Part shown: one piece after another, positions 1 through 7,517 of the stretch
Numbering within the stretch: position 1 is the stretch's first letter
Layout: every line of letters begins with the position of its first letter
NCBI RefSeq assembly: GCF_009674625.1
Contig: NZ_WKJQ01000001.1
Location: forward strand, 1,922,001 to 1,986,000
DNA from: Haloferax marinum
Lineage (GTDB): Archaea > Halobacteriota > Halobacteria > Halobacteriales > Haloferacaceae
DNA length: 64,000 bases
Reading direction: 5' to 3'
Position numbers and translations under genes: made by a program
The notes under the pieces: generated by a model
Seen by the model: only the letters and a program-made list of their open reading frames with translations
The model's database searches: none
Told to the model about the DNA's origin: nothing

Positions 1-461
1 ACGACTTCGACGTCGAACACGAGCGTCTTTCCGGCGAGTTCGTGGTTGAAGTCGACTTCGACGGCGTCGTCGCGAACGGCGATGACGTCGCCGTGAAGCC
101 CGTTTTCGGCGTGGACGTGCAGGCCCACCTCGGGTTCTTCGCCGACCATAGCCTCGAACGCCTCGGGGTCGTACGTCCGCACACGTTCGTCGTCGAACTC
201 GCCGTAGGCGTTCTCCGGCGGGACGGTCACGGTCGCCTCGTCACCGACGGCCATTCCGACGACTGCCTCGTCGAGTCCTTCGATTACCTCGCCCGCACCG
301 ACGACGAACGACTGGGGTGCGTAGTCCTCTTTGCTCCGTTCCTGTGCGTCGAACAGGCCGTGTTCGACCGCGACCTCGTACTGCGACGTGTTGAAGACGC
401 TCCCGTCTTCGAAACGGCCGACGTACTCGATGGCGACCCGGTCTCCGGAGTCGATGGTCAT
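1..461 (-). CDS. FKBP/SlyD-type peptidyl-prolyl isomerase (C-terminus beyond window)
   Basis: Peptidyl-prolyl cis-trans isomerase and probable chaperone of the cytoplasm. The 153 visible residues begin MTIDSGDRVAIEYVGRFEDG and show the SlyD/FKBP layout: a first beta strand with a DG turn, FVVGAGEVIEGLDEAVVGM, then VPPENAYGEF, an inserted IF domain and the closing VDFNHELAGKTL stretch. The 3' end runs off the left edge. A TATA-like element (gataaatat read on the plus strand) is centred about 29 nt before the ATG, so the mRNA is probably leaderless. A second gene of the same family lies near 9.0 kb. Family assignment is firm; the client proteins are unknown. Confidence 0.9.
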   Translation of the reverse strand, partial: MTIDSGDRVAIEYVGRFEDGSVFNTSQYEVAVEHGLFDAQERSKEDYAPQSFVVGAGEVIEGLDEAVVGMAVGDEATVTVPPENAYGEFDDERVRTYDPEAFEAMVGEEPEVGLHVHAENGLHGDVIAVRDDAVEVDFNHELAGKTLVFDVEV

Positions 462-564
462 ACCGAACTCTCTCGGGTGGATTCTGATAAATATCGTCAT
501 CGACGCGGTCCAGTCTCGGCGTCGTCACACCTGAATCGACGGCGACTCGTCGTCTCGTGGCTCG

Positions 565-2028
565 TTACTCGCCGTCTCGTGGCTCGTTCTGTGTGGTCCA
601 CGATGGCTGGCGTATGGTGGTCGAATCGAGATTTCCATAGGTCCACTCGAATCGCACCCGGTAGACGCCGTCGCCGGAGACCAGGCCGTACGTCACCGTC
701 GCGTCAGAGACTGTCCCTCGGTCGTCGACGTACGCCACGAACTGGTAGTCTCGAACTGGTTCGACCCCGCCGATAGACGGCCGCTGACTGCCTTCGATTC
801 GGTAGTACGTGGTGTTGCCGACGCGAACTTTCCCCGTCACGTTCGTCGTGCGCGTCGCCAGATACTGGCGGACGAGCGACGGGTTGAGCTGTCGCGGTTC
901 GAACTGAATCGGTGGGTCGGCCGTCTCTCCATCGATTTTGCGTGTCTGTTGACTCCCGTTTTGGTGTTCCACGACGTACCAGTCACTACCGTCGTAGTTC
1001 ACTGTCCGAACCCGTGCTCGTGTCCGTCCCGCTTCGACGTTCTCGACGACGAGATAGGTGTCTCCAGAGACGGCGACGTCCGTGTCGTACTGGACGCGAG
1101 TCGAATTCGGGTGGTCGTCTCGCGGGCGATACGTGTCCAACCACAGTGTGTACGACCGATTCGAGAAGGTCGCTTCGTGGGCATCACTGAGCGCAGTCAG
1201 ATTCGTAATCCCCGTCTCCGAGACACCCGGAACAGAAGCGAGGTCACCGTCTTCGACGGGTTCGAGTTCGTCTTCCCCCACGGTACCGACGAACGCCGAC
1301 GATATCGGTGCGGACGGGGTCGTCGAGTCGGCCGCCGACGCTCTTGCTGTCGCTGGTGTCGGTTGCTCGTACGGTTCGACCGTCGGCTGTTCGCTGTTCA
1401 CGGCTTCCGACCCACCGGCCGACCCGACTCCCGGTTGTGTCGACTGGTCTAGTGGCGAATCGACGAGGCCGGAACTCACGGCTCCAACGCTCAGGACGAG
1501 GACGAAGACGACGAGTGCAGTGGCCCCTCGCGACGTCGGTCGACTGGCGTGAGCGACGCGCCTTTCGAACCGGTCGATACGCTGGCGCGTTCGCGTTCGG
1601 AGTGGAGGGGTGAGTCCGTCGATAGGTGCACCGAAGTGGCGCTCACAGAGTCTCTCCGCCTCGTGACGGTCGAGTGCGTACAGGAGCATCTCGACGAGTG
1701 CTACCGAATCGACGTGGGTCGCACCGTGATGGTCAGCGACCGCCTGCCCACGCCGGTTGTCACCGAAAGAGACGACAACATCGATATCTCTGTCACCATG
1801 CGGACGAAGCCACCACGACATCTTCTGAATCGTGCGACTGCAGACGGGTGCCAGAACGGTCGTCTGTCCGCTCCGTCTCGCGACGACGACGCCTGAATCG
1901 ACGGCCGTCTCGAACCCACGGGCACGCCACACGTCCGCGACGAACGCGAGACTGGCCTGTAAATCGAGGCGTTCGAGGTGAGCGACGAGAGTTTCTCGTC
2001 GTCGGCCCGTCGGACCACCGGATACCAT
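565..2028 (-). CDS. Membrane-anchored protein with nuclease-like N-terminus and extracytoplasmic lipoprotein-like domain
   Basis: This protein of about 487 residues has no function I can name. Residues 1-120 resemble the core of restriction-endonuclease-like/Mrr-type folds, ending in a helix with VDSVALVEMLLYALDR. A single membrane segment follows near residues 170-190 (TALVVFVLVLSVGAVSSG), then a Ser/Thr/Pro/Glu-rich linker. A C-terminal beta-rich region of about 200 residues with many N-x-S/T sites resembles haloarchaeal secreted LolA-like or DUF7537-type domains. The inner ATG is chosen because a TATA-like element (CGTAAAAG) lies about 42 nt upstream of it, which leaves too little room for the outer ATG 33 nt earlier. 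It is transcribed away from ccdA and stands alone. Confidence 0.6.
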   Translation of the reverse strand: MVSGGPTGRRRETLVAHLERLDLQASLAFVADVWRARGFETAVDSGVVVARRSGQTTVLAPVCSRTIQKMSWWLRPHGDRDIDVVVSFGDNRRGQAVADHHGATHVDSVALVEMLLYALDRHEAERLCERHFGAPIDGLTPPLRTRTRQRIDRFERRVAHASRPTSRGATALVVFVLVLSVGAVSSGLVDSPLDQSTQPGVGSAGGSEAVNSEQPTVEPYEQPTPATARASAADSTTPSAPISSAFVGTVGEDELEPVEDGDLASVPGVSETGITNLTALSDAHEATFSNRSYTLWLDTYRPRDDHPNSTRVQYDTDVAVSGDTYLVVENVEAGRTRARVRTVNYDGSDWYVVEHQNGSQQTRKIDGETADPPIQFEPRQLNPSLVRQYLATRTTNVTGKVRVGNTTYYRIEGSQRPSIGGVEPVRDYQFVAYVDDRGTVSDATVTYGLVSGDGVYRVRFEWTYGNLDSTTIRQPSWTTQNEPRDGE

Positions 2029-2119
2029 GGCTCTGTGTGACCTCAACCCCTCAACTGTCATAGCTACTTTTACGGATGAACTGACGCTTCCGGCCCGGCT
2101 CTGGATTCTATCTACACCC

Positions 2120-2845
2120 TCAGAAAAGGGCGTTCGCGACCGCTCCGAGTCGATTTGCGATGCCGAGAACGTCGAAGACGACGAGCAGATAGTAGACGCT
2201 GACGACGAACATGACTGCGCCCGTGACGCGATTGATGGCGGTGGTGTGGCGAGCGAACCAGCGGGTCACCTGTCTGCTGTACCGTTCGGAGACGAGCGAG
2301 AAGGCGAGCAACGGCGCACCGATTCCGAGGCCGAAGGCGAAGAATCCGAGCAGACTCTCGGCGGCGGTGTCGAACAGGACGGGAACCCGTGCGAAGAACA
2401 GTGCGATGAACCCTGGGTTACACGGGAGGACGATTGCACCGAAGAAGAATCCGTACGAGAACGCCGAGAGCGCGGGATGTCGGGTCTCTGGGGGTTGGAT
2501 GGTCGGGATACGAGCGAAAATCTTCGCGTCCGCGAGGAGGGCGAGACTCACGACGAACAAGACGCCGAACGCGAGCGGTGAGACGATTTCGACGACTGTG
2601 GTGAGTGAAATCTCGAGAACGAGTGAGAAGACGACGCCGACTGCGAGCATGAACGAGACGGCACCGAGCGTGACCAGACCCCCGAGAACGGCGATGGGGA
2701 GCCCTCGATGGCCGCTCGATTCACGAGTACTCTGTCGTGCGAGATAGGCGAGAAACCCAGGGTACAACGGCAGTGCGCACGCCGCAGTCAACGGTGTTCC
2801 GACGCCGAGGACGAAGAGTTCGACCAGTCGCGGTGCGAGGTCCAT
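2120..2845 (-). CDS. ccdA: CcdA/DsbD-type transmembrane thiol-disulfide carrier
   Basis: A polytopic membrane protein of 241 residues with about six hydrophobic segments. It carries the two intramembrane cysteines typical of CcdA: one in TPLTAACALPLYPGFLAY and one in GAIVLPCNPGFIALFFARV. The family moves reducing equivalents across the membrane from cytoplasmic thioredoxin to exported thioredoxin-like proteins, serving cytochrome c maturation or disulfide reduction. The ATG used here overlaps the stop of the upstream TlpA-like gene (TGATG), so the two are one translationally coupled operon and the TlpA-like lipoprotein is its likely partner. Confidence 0.88.
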   Translation of the reverse strand: MDLAPRLVELFVLGVGTPLTAACALPLYPGFLAYLARQSTRESSGHRGLPIAVLGGLVTLGAVSFMLAVGVVFSLVLEISLTTVVEIVSPLAFGVLFVVSLALLADAKIFARIPTIQPPETRHPALSAFSYGFFFGAIVLPCNPGFIALFFARVPVLFDTAAESLLGFFAFGLGIGAPLLAFSLVSERYSRQVTRWFARHTTAINRVTGAVMFVVSVYYLLVVFDVLGIANRLGAVANALF

Positions 2846-3438
2846 CAACACTCGTCGACCTGCTCGCGCAGGTAGTCGGTCGATTTGAAGCCGTTTTTGA
2901 TTCGGGTCGCCGCCCCGTCGGGACAGACGCGGAGCATCGGGACGGTGGGTGCACTCGCCATCGACGACCCGAACTCGTCGGTGAGGCTCTTCGTGACCGA
3001 CTCGGGCGACAGAGCGTATCGCCAGTCGAACCCGTGACGGTCGGCGTGTTCGCGGACCTTCTCGGCGTCCTCGTTGGGGTCGATGTCGAGTGCGACGGTC
3101 ACCACGTCGTCACCGACTGCCTCGTGGAAGTTTATCATCTCTTTCTGTTGGCTGAGACAGTTCGAACACCACACCGCGAACGTCTCCACGAGGACGGGAC
3201 GGTCGGTGAGTTGTTCGATGGTGAACCGCTCTCCCGTCCGAACGTCGGTGAGTTCTGCAGTGTACCAGACGCTGTCACCTGCTGGTTGTCCACCGCCGTC
3301 TGCGCCGGTGTCTCCGGTCGATTGGTCGGACGTTTCCTCACTACCGCTCGGTCGTCCGCCGCCGAGGCATCCTGCGAGACCGACACTCCCTACGCCAGCG
3401 AGACGGAGGAATGCCCGTCGAGTCGGCCGATTAGTCAT
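2845..3438 (-). CDS. TlpA/ResA-like thioredoxin-fold lipoprotein
   Basis: An exported thiol-disulfide oxidoreductase of 197 residues. It starts with a twin-arginine signal (RRAFLRLAGVG) and a lipobox ending at Cys24, followed by a Ser/Gly/Asp linker. The thioredoxin fold follows, with the redox pair WCSNC (Cys91 and Cys94) and the cis-Pro region SAPTVPML. The extra segment DIDPNEDAEKVREHADRHG is typical of the TlpA/AhpC-TSA branch. It should act on the outer face of the membrane, reduced by the CcdA protein encoded directly downstream. The substrate (apocytochrome, copper site or other thiol protein) cannot be told from sequence. Confidence 0.87.
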   Translation of the reverse strand: MTNRPTRRAFLRLAGVGSVGLAGCLGGGRPSGSEETSDQSTGDTGADGGGQPAGDSVWYTAELTDVRTGERFTIEQLTDRPVLVETFAVWCSNCLSQQKEMINFHEAVGDDVVTVALDIDPNEDAEKVREHADRHGFDWRYALSPESVTKSLTDEFGSSMASAPTVPMLRVCPDGAATRIKNGFKSTDYLREQVDEC

Positions 3439-3522
3439 TGTATTGTAAGATACCTCTCGGAGATTAACTCGACTGCGGTGAGGCGTGCGCCGCGCACAAC
3501 CTCTGTCTGGGCGGTTGTCTGG

Positions 3523-4200
3523 TCAATCACTCGAGCGCATGTGTCGCGCTTGCTGTGAGGGCAACCGGAGTTCGTCGAGTCCAGGAAGGTGTTCGATGTT
3601 GTAGACGACTTTGACGTCGTCTGTCGTCGGGGTGCTGATACAGGAGAGTCTGATACCGTACTCCATCATCTCCGGCGAGAGGATGTGGTTTGCAGGCATC
3701 TCCATCTCACCGTCGACGACGGCGACGGCGCAGTTCGCACACGCACCGCCGCGGCACGCATAAGGCCACTTGTGCCCGTCGTCTTCGGCCGCTTTGAGGA
3801 GGCAGGTTCTCGGTTCGACGACGACCGTCCCGTAATCTTCGGAGTCGAGTTCTGCTTCCGCCGCTTTCTCGAAGAGGTCCTCGTCGGTGAGTTCCCACGG
3901 GAAGTCGGACAGCACGTCGTAGTTGAGATACTCGACTCGCGCCCCCTGTGGTTGACTCTCGGCGTTCGGGTCGGCATCCGAGTCGTCACTGGGTTCGTCG
4001 TCGTCGACGCGGTCGAGGTCGCGCGTTCCGAGCGAGTAACTCGTGCGGAGTTCTTCGTACGCCGACCGAACCAGTTGGAACTCGTCTGCGGACCCGCCGT
4101 GGTCGGGATGTGCTTCCTTTACCCGTCGGCGGTAGGCCTCGATAACTTCCGCTTCGTCCGCATTCGAGTCGATTTGGAGGACGTCAAACGGGGTTTCCAC
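3523..4200 (-). CDS. J-domain/2Fe-2S ferredoxin fusion
   Basis: A 225-residue fusion. The N-terminus is a DnaJ J-domain with the HPD motif at residues 31-33 (EAHPDHGG). An acidic linker follows. The C-terminus is a plant-type 2Fe-2S ferredoxin with ligands C149, C154, C157 and C187 (ACRGGACANC and LSCIS). Ferredoxins of this type are the main electron carriers for 2-oxoacid oxidoreductases in haloarchaea; the J-domain suggests a link to DnaK or Fe-S assembly. I chose GTG at the start of VETPFDVLQI because a TATA box (plus strand gcataaat) is centred 28 nt upstream, giving a leaderless mRNA. The ATG 36 nt further up lies inside that promoter. Confidence 0.88.
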   Translation of the reverse strand: METPFDVLQIDSNADEAEVIEAYRRRVKEAHPDHGGSADEFQLVRSAYEELRTSYSLGTRDLDRVDDDEPSDDSDADPNAESQPQGARVEYLNYDVLSDFPWELTDEDLFEKAAEAELDSEDYGTVVVEPRTCLLKAAEDDGHKWPYACRGGACANCAVAVVDGEMEMPANHILSPEMMEYGIRLSCISTPTTDDVKVVYNIEHLPGLDELRLPSQQARHMRSSD

Positions 4201-4224
4201 GATTGGGCTAGTAGGAATTCGAGA

Positions 4225-4232
4225 GCATAAAT
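4225..4232 (-). promoter_or_regulatory. TATA box of the J-domain ferredoxin gene
   Basis: The minus-strand ATTTATGC element is centred about 28 nt before the GTG start. This matches the archaeal TATA position if transcription starts at or next to the start codon. Confidence 0.6.
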
Positions 4233-4331
4233 CCACGGCCGCCGGCCGTCTCTGTCGGATTTTCGGTTCGGTGGTCGACGTTCACCCGGCACTATTCACT
4301 GCAGGTGACCTGCGTGGTGTATTTCATGGAG

Positions 4332-4338
4332 TATATAC
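4332..4338 (+). promoter_or_regulatory. TATA box of the EamA transporter gene
   Basis: A tatatac element is centred 26-27 nt upstream of the ATG at 4361, indicating a leaderless transcript. It also excludes the longer upstream reading of the gene. Confidence 0.6.
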
Positions 4339-4360
4339 TGGCGTGTCACTGAGATATCGT

Positions 4361-5296
4361 ATGGACCTCTCGGCCCCGCTTCCCGTGCTCCTCCTCGCGT
4401 TCGCCCCCGCCGTGATGTGGGGGTTCACACCCGTCATCGAGAAGCGCGCACTCTCGGACGGCGGAGCGCCGCTTCAGGCAGCACTCACCGTCGTCGTGGT
4501 CGATTCGGCAGTCTATCTCGTCGCGCTCGCCGTCTTTCAGGACGACCCCTTCGGTGGAATCTCGCTCGGAACAGTCGCCGTGTTCGCCGCTGCTGGGGCC
4601 GTCGGAACGGCACTGGGCCGAATCGCTATCTTCGCTGGGAACGCGCGGGTCGGCGCGAGTATCTCCAGCGCCGTCGTCAGCGCTCGCCCGTTGTTCGCGA
4701 CGGCGCTCGCGGTCGGATTCATCGGTGAACCGCTCTCGGCACCGACGGCCATCGGTATCGTCGTCATCGTCGTCGGACTGGGTGTCCTCTCGCTTTCGAA
4801 GGGTGGTGACCTCGGCGGGTGGTCGGGCCGCGACCTGTTAGTTCCGCTCGCTGCCGCCGGACTGTTCGCTGCTGGCAACGTGGCACGACGCTGGGGGCTT
4901 TCGACCGCCGAAGCGACCCCGCTCGAAGCAGTGGCTATCAACGAGTTCGCCGCGCTCGTTGCACTCGGTGCGTACGTCGCCGTCGTCGGCAAAGACAGCG
5001 TTCTCGGTCGCCCCAGGCGGTCTTATGTGGTCTTCGCCGTGAGTGGGCTCATCACTGCAGTCGCGCTCCTCTCGATGTTCACCGCACTCGCGGCCCCCGA
5101 AGGGCGAATCGCCGTCGTCGACCCACTCGTGGCGACGGCCCCGCTGTTCACCGTCGTCTTCTCGTGGTTGTGGCTTGGAAATCTCGAACGAGTCACCCGC
5201 GGAGTGGTCCTCGGAGCGGTCCTCGTCGTCGTCGGTGCGGCACTCGTGACTGGTGGTCCCTCGCTCGTTCGAGGACTGACGACACTCGGCGTGTAA
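4361..5296 (+). CDS. EamA-family (drug/metabolite transporter) membrane protein
   Basis: A 311-residue integral membrane protein with about ten hydrophobic segments in two homologous halves. The first half contains PAVMWGFTPVIEKRAL and the second AGLFAAGNVARRWGL. The halves, each ending in a Gly-rich pair of helices (LGVLSLSKGG and GAALVTGGPSL), match the EamA/RhaT superfamily, which exports or imports small metabolites such as amino acids or sugars. The first half also has the GRIAIFAGNARVGASISS motif seen in the family. Substrate cannot be predicted. The ATG was chosen from the TATA spacing. The gene converges on the methyltransferase gene with only 35 nt between stops. Confidence 0.85.
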   Translation: MDLSAPLPVLLLAFAPAVMWGFTPVIEKRALSDGGAPLQAALTVVVVDSAVYLVALAVFQDDPFGGISLGTVAVFAAAGAVGTALGRIAIFAGNARVGASISSAVVSARPLFATALAVGFIGEPLSAPTAIGIVVIVVGLGVLSLSKGGDLGGWSGRDLLVPLAAAGLFAAGNVARRWGLSTAEATPLEAVAINEFAALVALGAYVAVVGKDSVLGRPRRSYVVFAVSGLITAVALLSMFTALAAPEGRIAVVDPLVATAPLFTVVFSWLWLGNLERVTRGVVLGAVLVVVGAALVTGGPSLVRGLTTLGV

Positions 5297-5331
5297 CGTC
5301 GGTCACCGCTGACCGACGGCGGGCTGTGTTC

Positions 5332-5925
5332 CTACCGTTCGAATCGGAGCGCGTAGTGGTAGGGCGGTAATTCGACGCGCTCTGTGCAGGTCACGTCGGC
5401 CGCATCTTCCACGATGGCTTTCGTCTCGTCGGGCGTCATTCGCAACTCGGTCGGGGGGCCACGTGGGTCGCCCATGACGGTCGTCGTCTCGCGTGGCCTG
5501 TCGTGCCAGTTGACGACGACGAACTCGCCACCGTCGTGGAGTGAGTCGAACACCTGTTGGACGAGGGCCGTTTTGTCGTCGACGCCGTGGAACGTGTTCG
5601 CGACGAGGACGACGTCGACGCGCGTTGGGAGGAGCGTCGATAGTTCTCGAGCGTCGCCCTGTAGCGTGACGACGTTCTCGATGGCCTGTTGGTCGGCGAG
5701 GTGGTCGAGTTCGTCGAGGACCGACTGTTCGATATCGACAGCGTAGACTGTACTCGGGTCCGTAATTCGGGCCGCTGGGAGTGCGAAGTACCCGTTCCCA
5801 CTGGCGACTTCTGCCAGCGACTTCCCCGGCGTCACCCCGAGACTGCGGAGAGTCGCTCCCGGCGTCGGCCACAGTCGGCCCCACCAGTCCCAGTCCGGTT
5901 GCCTCGTGTTCTGGAACGCGTCCAT
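5332..5925 (-). CDS. Class I SAM-dependent methyltransferase
   Basis: A 197-residue cytoplasmic enzyme with a Rossmann-type SAM fold. Motif I is EVASGNGYFALPAA near residues 39-52. The acidic ribose-binding residue follows in YAVDIEQSVLDEL, then LQGDARE (motif II region) and DVVLVANTFHGV (post-motif II). It resembles the short haloarchaeal methyltransferases of the UbiE/arsenite-methyltransferase group, but the acceptor is unknown. A TATA-like CATTATC is centred about 28 nt before the ATG, so the mRNA is probably leaderless. It runs in the same direction as the Bat-like regulator upstream but has its own promoter. Confidence 0.83.
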   Translation of the reverse strand: MDAFQNTRQPDWDWWGRLWPTPGATLRSLGVTPGKSLAEVASGNGYFALPAARITDPSTVYAVDIEQSVLDELDHLADQQAIENVVTLQGDARELSTLLPTRVDVVLVANTFHGVDDKTALVQQVFDSLHDGGEFVVVNWHDRPRETTTVMGDPRGPPTELRMTPDETKAIVEDAADVTCTERVELPPYHYALRFER

Positions 5926-5997
5926 GTTGGTTCTTCGCTCGCAAAATCAGATAATGGCTGTGTTCTACTGGAAGGGGTTTTATGTGGGGTCTCTCGC

Positions 5998-6705
5998 TCA
6001 GGCGATGAAGCCGTTTGCGAGTTCGGCTTCTGCTCGCCGGAGTCGGTACGAGAGCGTGGACGATGGGATATCGAGCTCGGACGCGAGTTCTTCGATCGTC
6101 GTCTCCCGTGGGGACTCGTAGTACCCACGTTCGACGGCGATTTGGAGTGCTTTGCGCTGCGGTTCCGTGACGGAAACCGTCGAGAGAGAGTCGATATCCC
6201 AGCCCTTGGCCTCACAAAGTCTGTCGAGATGGAGCGTGATGTTGTCTCGGAGGTGGTCGTCGACGGTTTCGAAGAAGGTGTCGACGTTCTCTTCCGAGCG
6301 GATGAGCAAGCGCCACGTGTGAAATGCGTCTCGCCGGTAGGACTGAAATATCATGCCGAGGTCGAGGTATCTGGCCGCGTTTCCCACGACTGAATCACAG
6401 CGGTGGACCTCTCTGAGATACGTATAGAACACACGTGACCCCGGCGTCGATTCCAGTACGTCGTGATGTCGCGTCGCCCCACAGGTTGACCTGGTCATCC
6501 GTTCTTTTTGGTCGTCATCGAACCGAATCTGCTCGATTCGGTCGAGTTCGTTTGGCGGTCCGCTGAATCGCTCGACGAACCACAACTGGTCCCGACTGGC
6601 ACAACTCCCTAGGGCGTGTGCGGTGACCTCTGGGTTGTCGATAAGTACGTCCATCACGGGATTTGCATCCGGTTCGTACTCCAGTGTGAACGTCAGTTCT
6701 CGCAT
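5998..6705 (-). CDS. Bat-like HTH-10 transcriptional regulator
   Basis: A 235-residue DNA-binding protein. Residues 180-235 (TEPQRKALQIAVERGYYESP...TIEELASELDIPSSTLSYRLRRAE) are the HTH-10 domain named after the bacterio-opsin activator Bat. The region before it is a sensor-like domain typical of haloarchaeal Bat homologues but contains no clear PAS or GAF motif. It is divergent from the cupredoxin/sulfite-oxidase cluster across about 280 nt and is a plausible regulator of it; that is inference from position only. Many haloarchaeal HTH-10 genes are monocistronic regulators of unknown signal. Confidence 0.82.
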   Translation of the reverse strand: MRELTFTLEYEPDANPVMDVLIDNPEVTAHALGSCASRDQLWFVERFSGPPNELDRIEQIRFDDDQKERMTRSTCGATRHHDVLESTPGSRVFYTYLREVHRCDSVVGNAARYLDLGMIFQSYRRDAFHTWRLLIRSEENVDTFFETVDDHLRDNITLHLDRLCEAKGWDIDSLSTVSVTEPQRKALQIAVERGYYESPRETTIEELASELDIPSSTLSYRLRRAEAELANGFIA

Positions 6706-6986
6706 GAGCGTCCCTCACACATACCCAGAGAACACTGTCCGGAGCGTACGGACTGAGACCGTGTCGCTCGGGTATCAGGTCGTGTTCGGCTGAATCCTCC
6801 GTCCGTTGCCGGGATTCGGTGTGTGTCTCTGTGCATCGTTCTCTGCCATATGTTGTCATTCATCAATAATTGGCTTTTTGGCAGGATTTCCAGAATGAGG
6901 GACGACGCCCGGTCGTCGTCGCACCAGTTGGCATAGGCCAACTCAGGGTATATGCCCGTTCGACTACTGGGGGTTGGTTGTTCACG

Positions 6987-7463
6987 ATGGTGCGAAGACG
7001 ACGATTCCTCAAGGCGGCCGGGAGTGCGACGATTCTTGGAACTCTCGCAGGATGTACCGGGGGTGGGGGAACCGAGACCACGACGACGACGTCACCTCCA
7101 ACAGAGACGACGACGGCCACACCGACGCCAACCCCCGAAAGTCAGGTGGTCGACGTCGCCGTCGGTCCAGAGAAACGACTTCGATTCGACCCAGAGAGCA
7201 TCGAGATACGTGTCGGTGACACGGTCAGGTGGACGGCTCTCAGTCCGGGCCACAACGTGACGAGCAAACCCGGTGCGTCTGAAAAGTGCAAGAATCCGGA
7301 AGGTGCAGAGCCGTTCGCGTCCTACGAAGGTGACACACACTACGCGATAATGGAGGTCGATGATGTGTACGAACACACGTTTACTGTCCCAGGAACGTAC
7401 GTCTACGTCTGCGCCCCCCACGAAGACCAGGGCATGGTTGGCGACATCACCGTCGTCGAGTGA
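6987..7463 (+). CDS. Halocyanin-like type I copper protein (cupredoxin), lipoprotein
   Basis: A 158-residue small blue copper protein. It begins with a twin-arginine signal (RRRRFLKAAG) and lipobox Cys23, then a Thr-rich linker. The cupredoxin domain holds the four copper ligands in the usual order: His89 in SPGHNV, then Cys142, His145 and Met150 in VCAPHEDQGM. Such halocyanins carry single electrons on the outside of the membrane. The gene is 54 nt upstream of the sulfite-oxidase-like gene, so it probably accepts its electrons. The ATG before the Tat motif was chosen; a tata element lies about 36 nt upstream. Confidence 0.92.
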   Translation: MVRRRRFLKAAGSATILGTLAGCTGGGGTETTTTTSPPTETTTATPTPTPESQVVDVAVGPEKRLRFDPESIEIRVGDTVRWTALSPGHNVTSKPGASEKCKNPEGAEPFASYEGDTHYAIMEVDDVYEHTFTVPGTYVYVCAPHEDQGMVGDITVVE

Positions 7464-7481
7464 GTTTGGCTGAGGCCAAAC
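7464..7481. promoter_or_regulatory. Perfect hairpin between cupredoxin and sulfite-oxidase-like genes
   Basis: GTTTGGC-TGAG-GCCAAAC forms a stem of 7 bp with a 4-nt loop, beginning one base after the cupredoxin stop codon. It could be a 3' processing or attenuation hairpin, or an operator for the next promoter, since the dyad lies about 37-54 nt before the molybdoenzyme start. Confidence 0.5.
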
Positions 7482-7517
7482 CACCATTGATACTCGTTTA
7501 CTTTGTTATTCGATAGC

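Noticed and set aside
42-776. A 244-codon plus-strand frame at the left end
   Set aside because: It is antisense to the FKBP gene and to the 3' end of the membrane protein, and lacks protein-like character.
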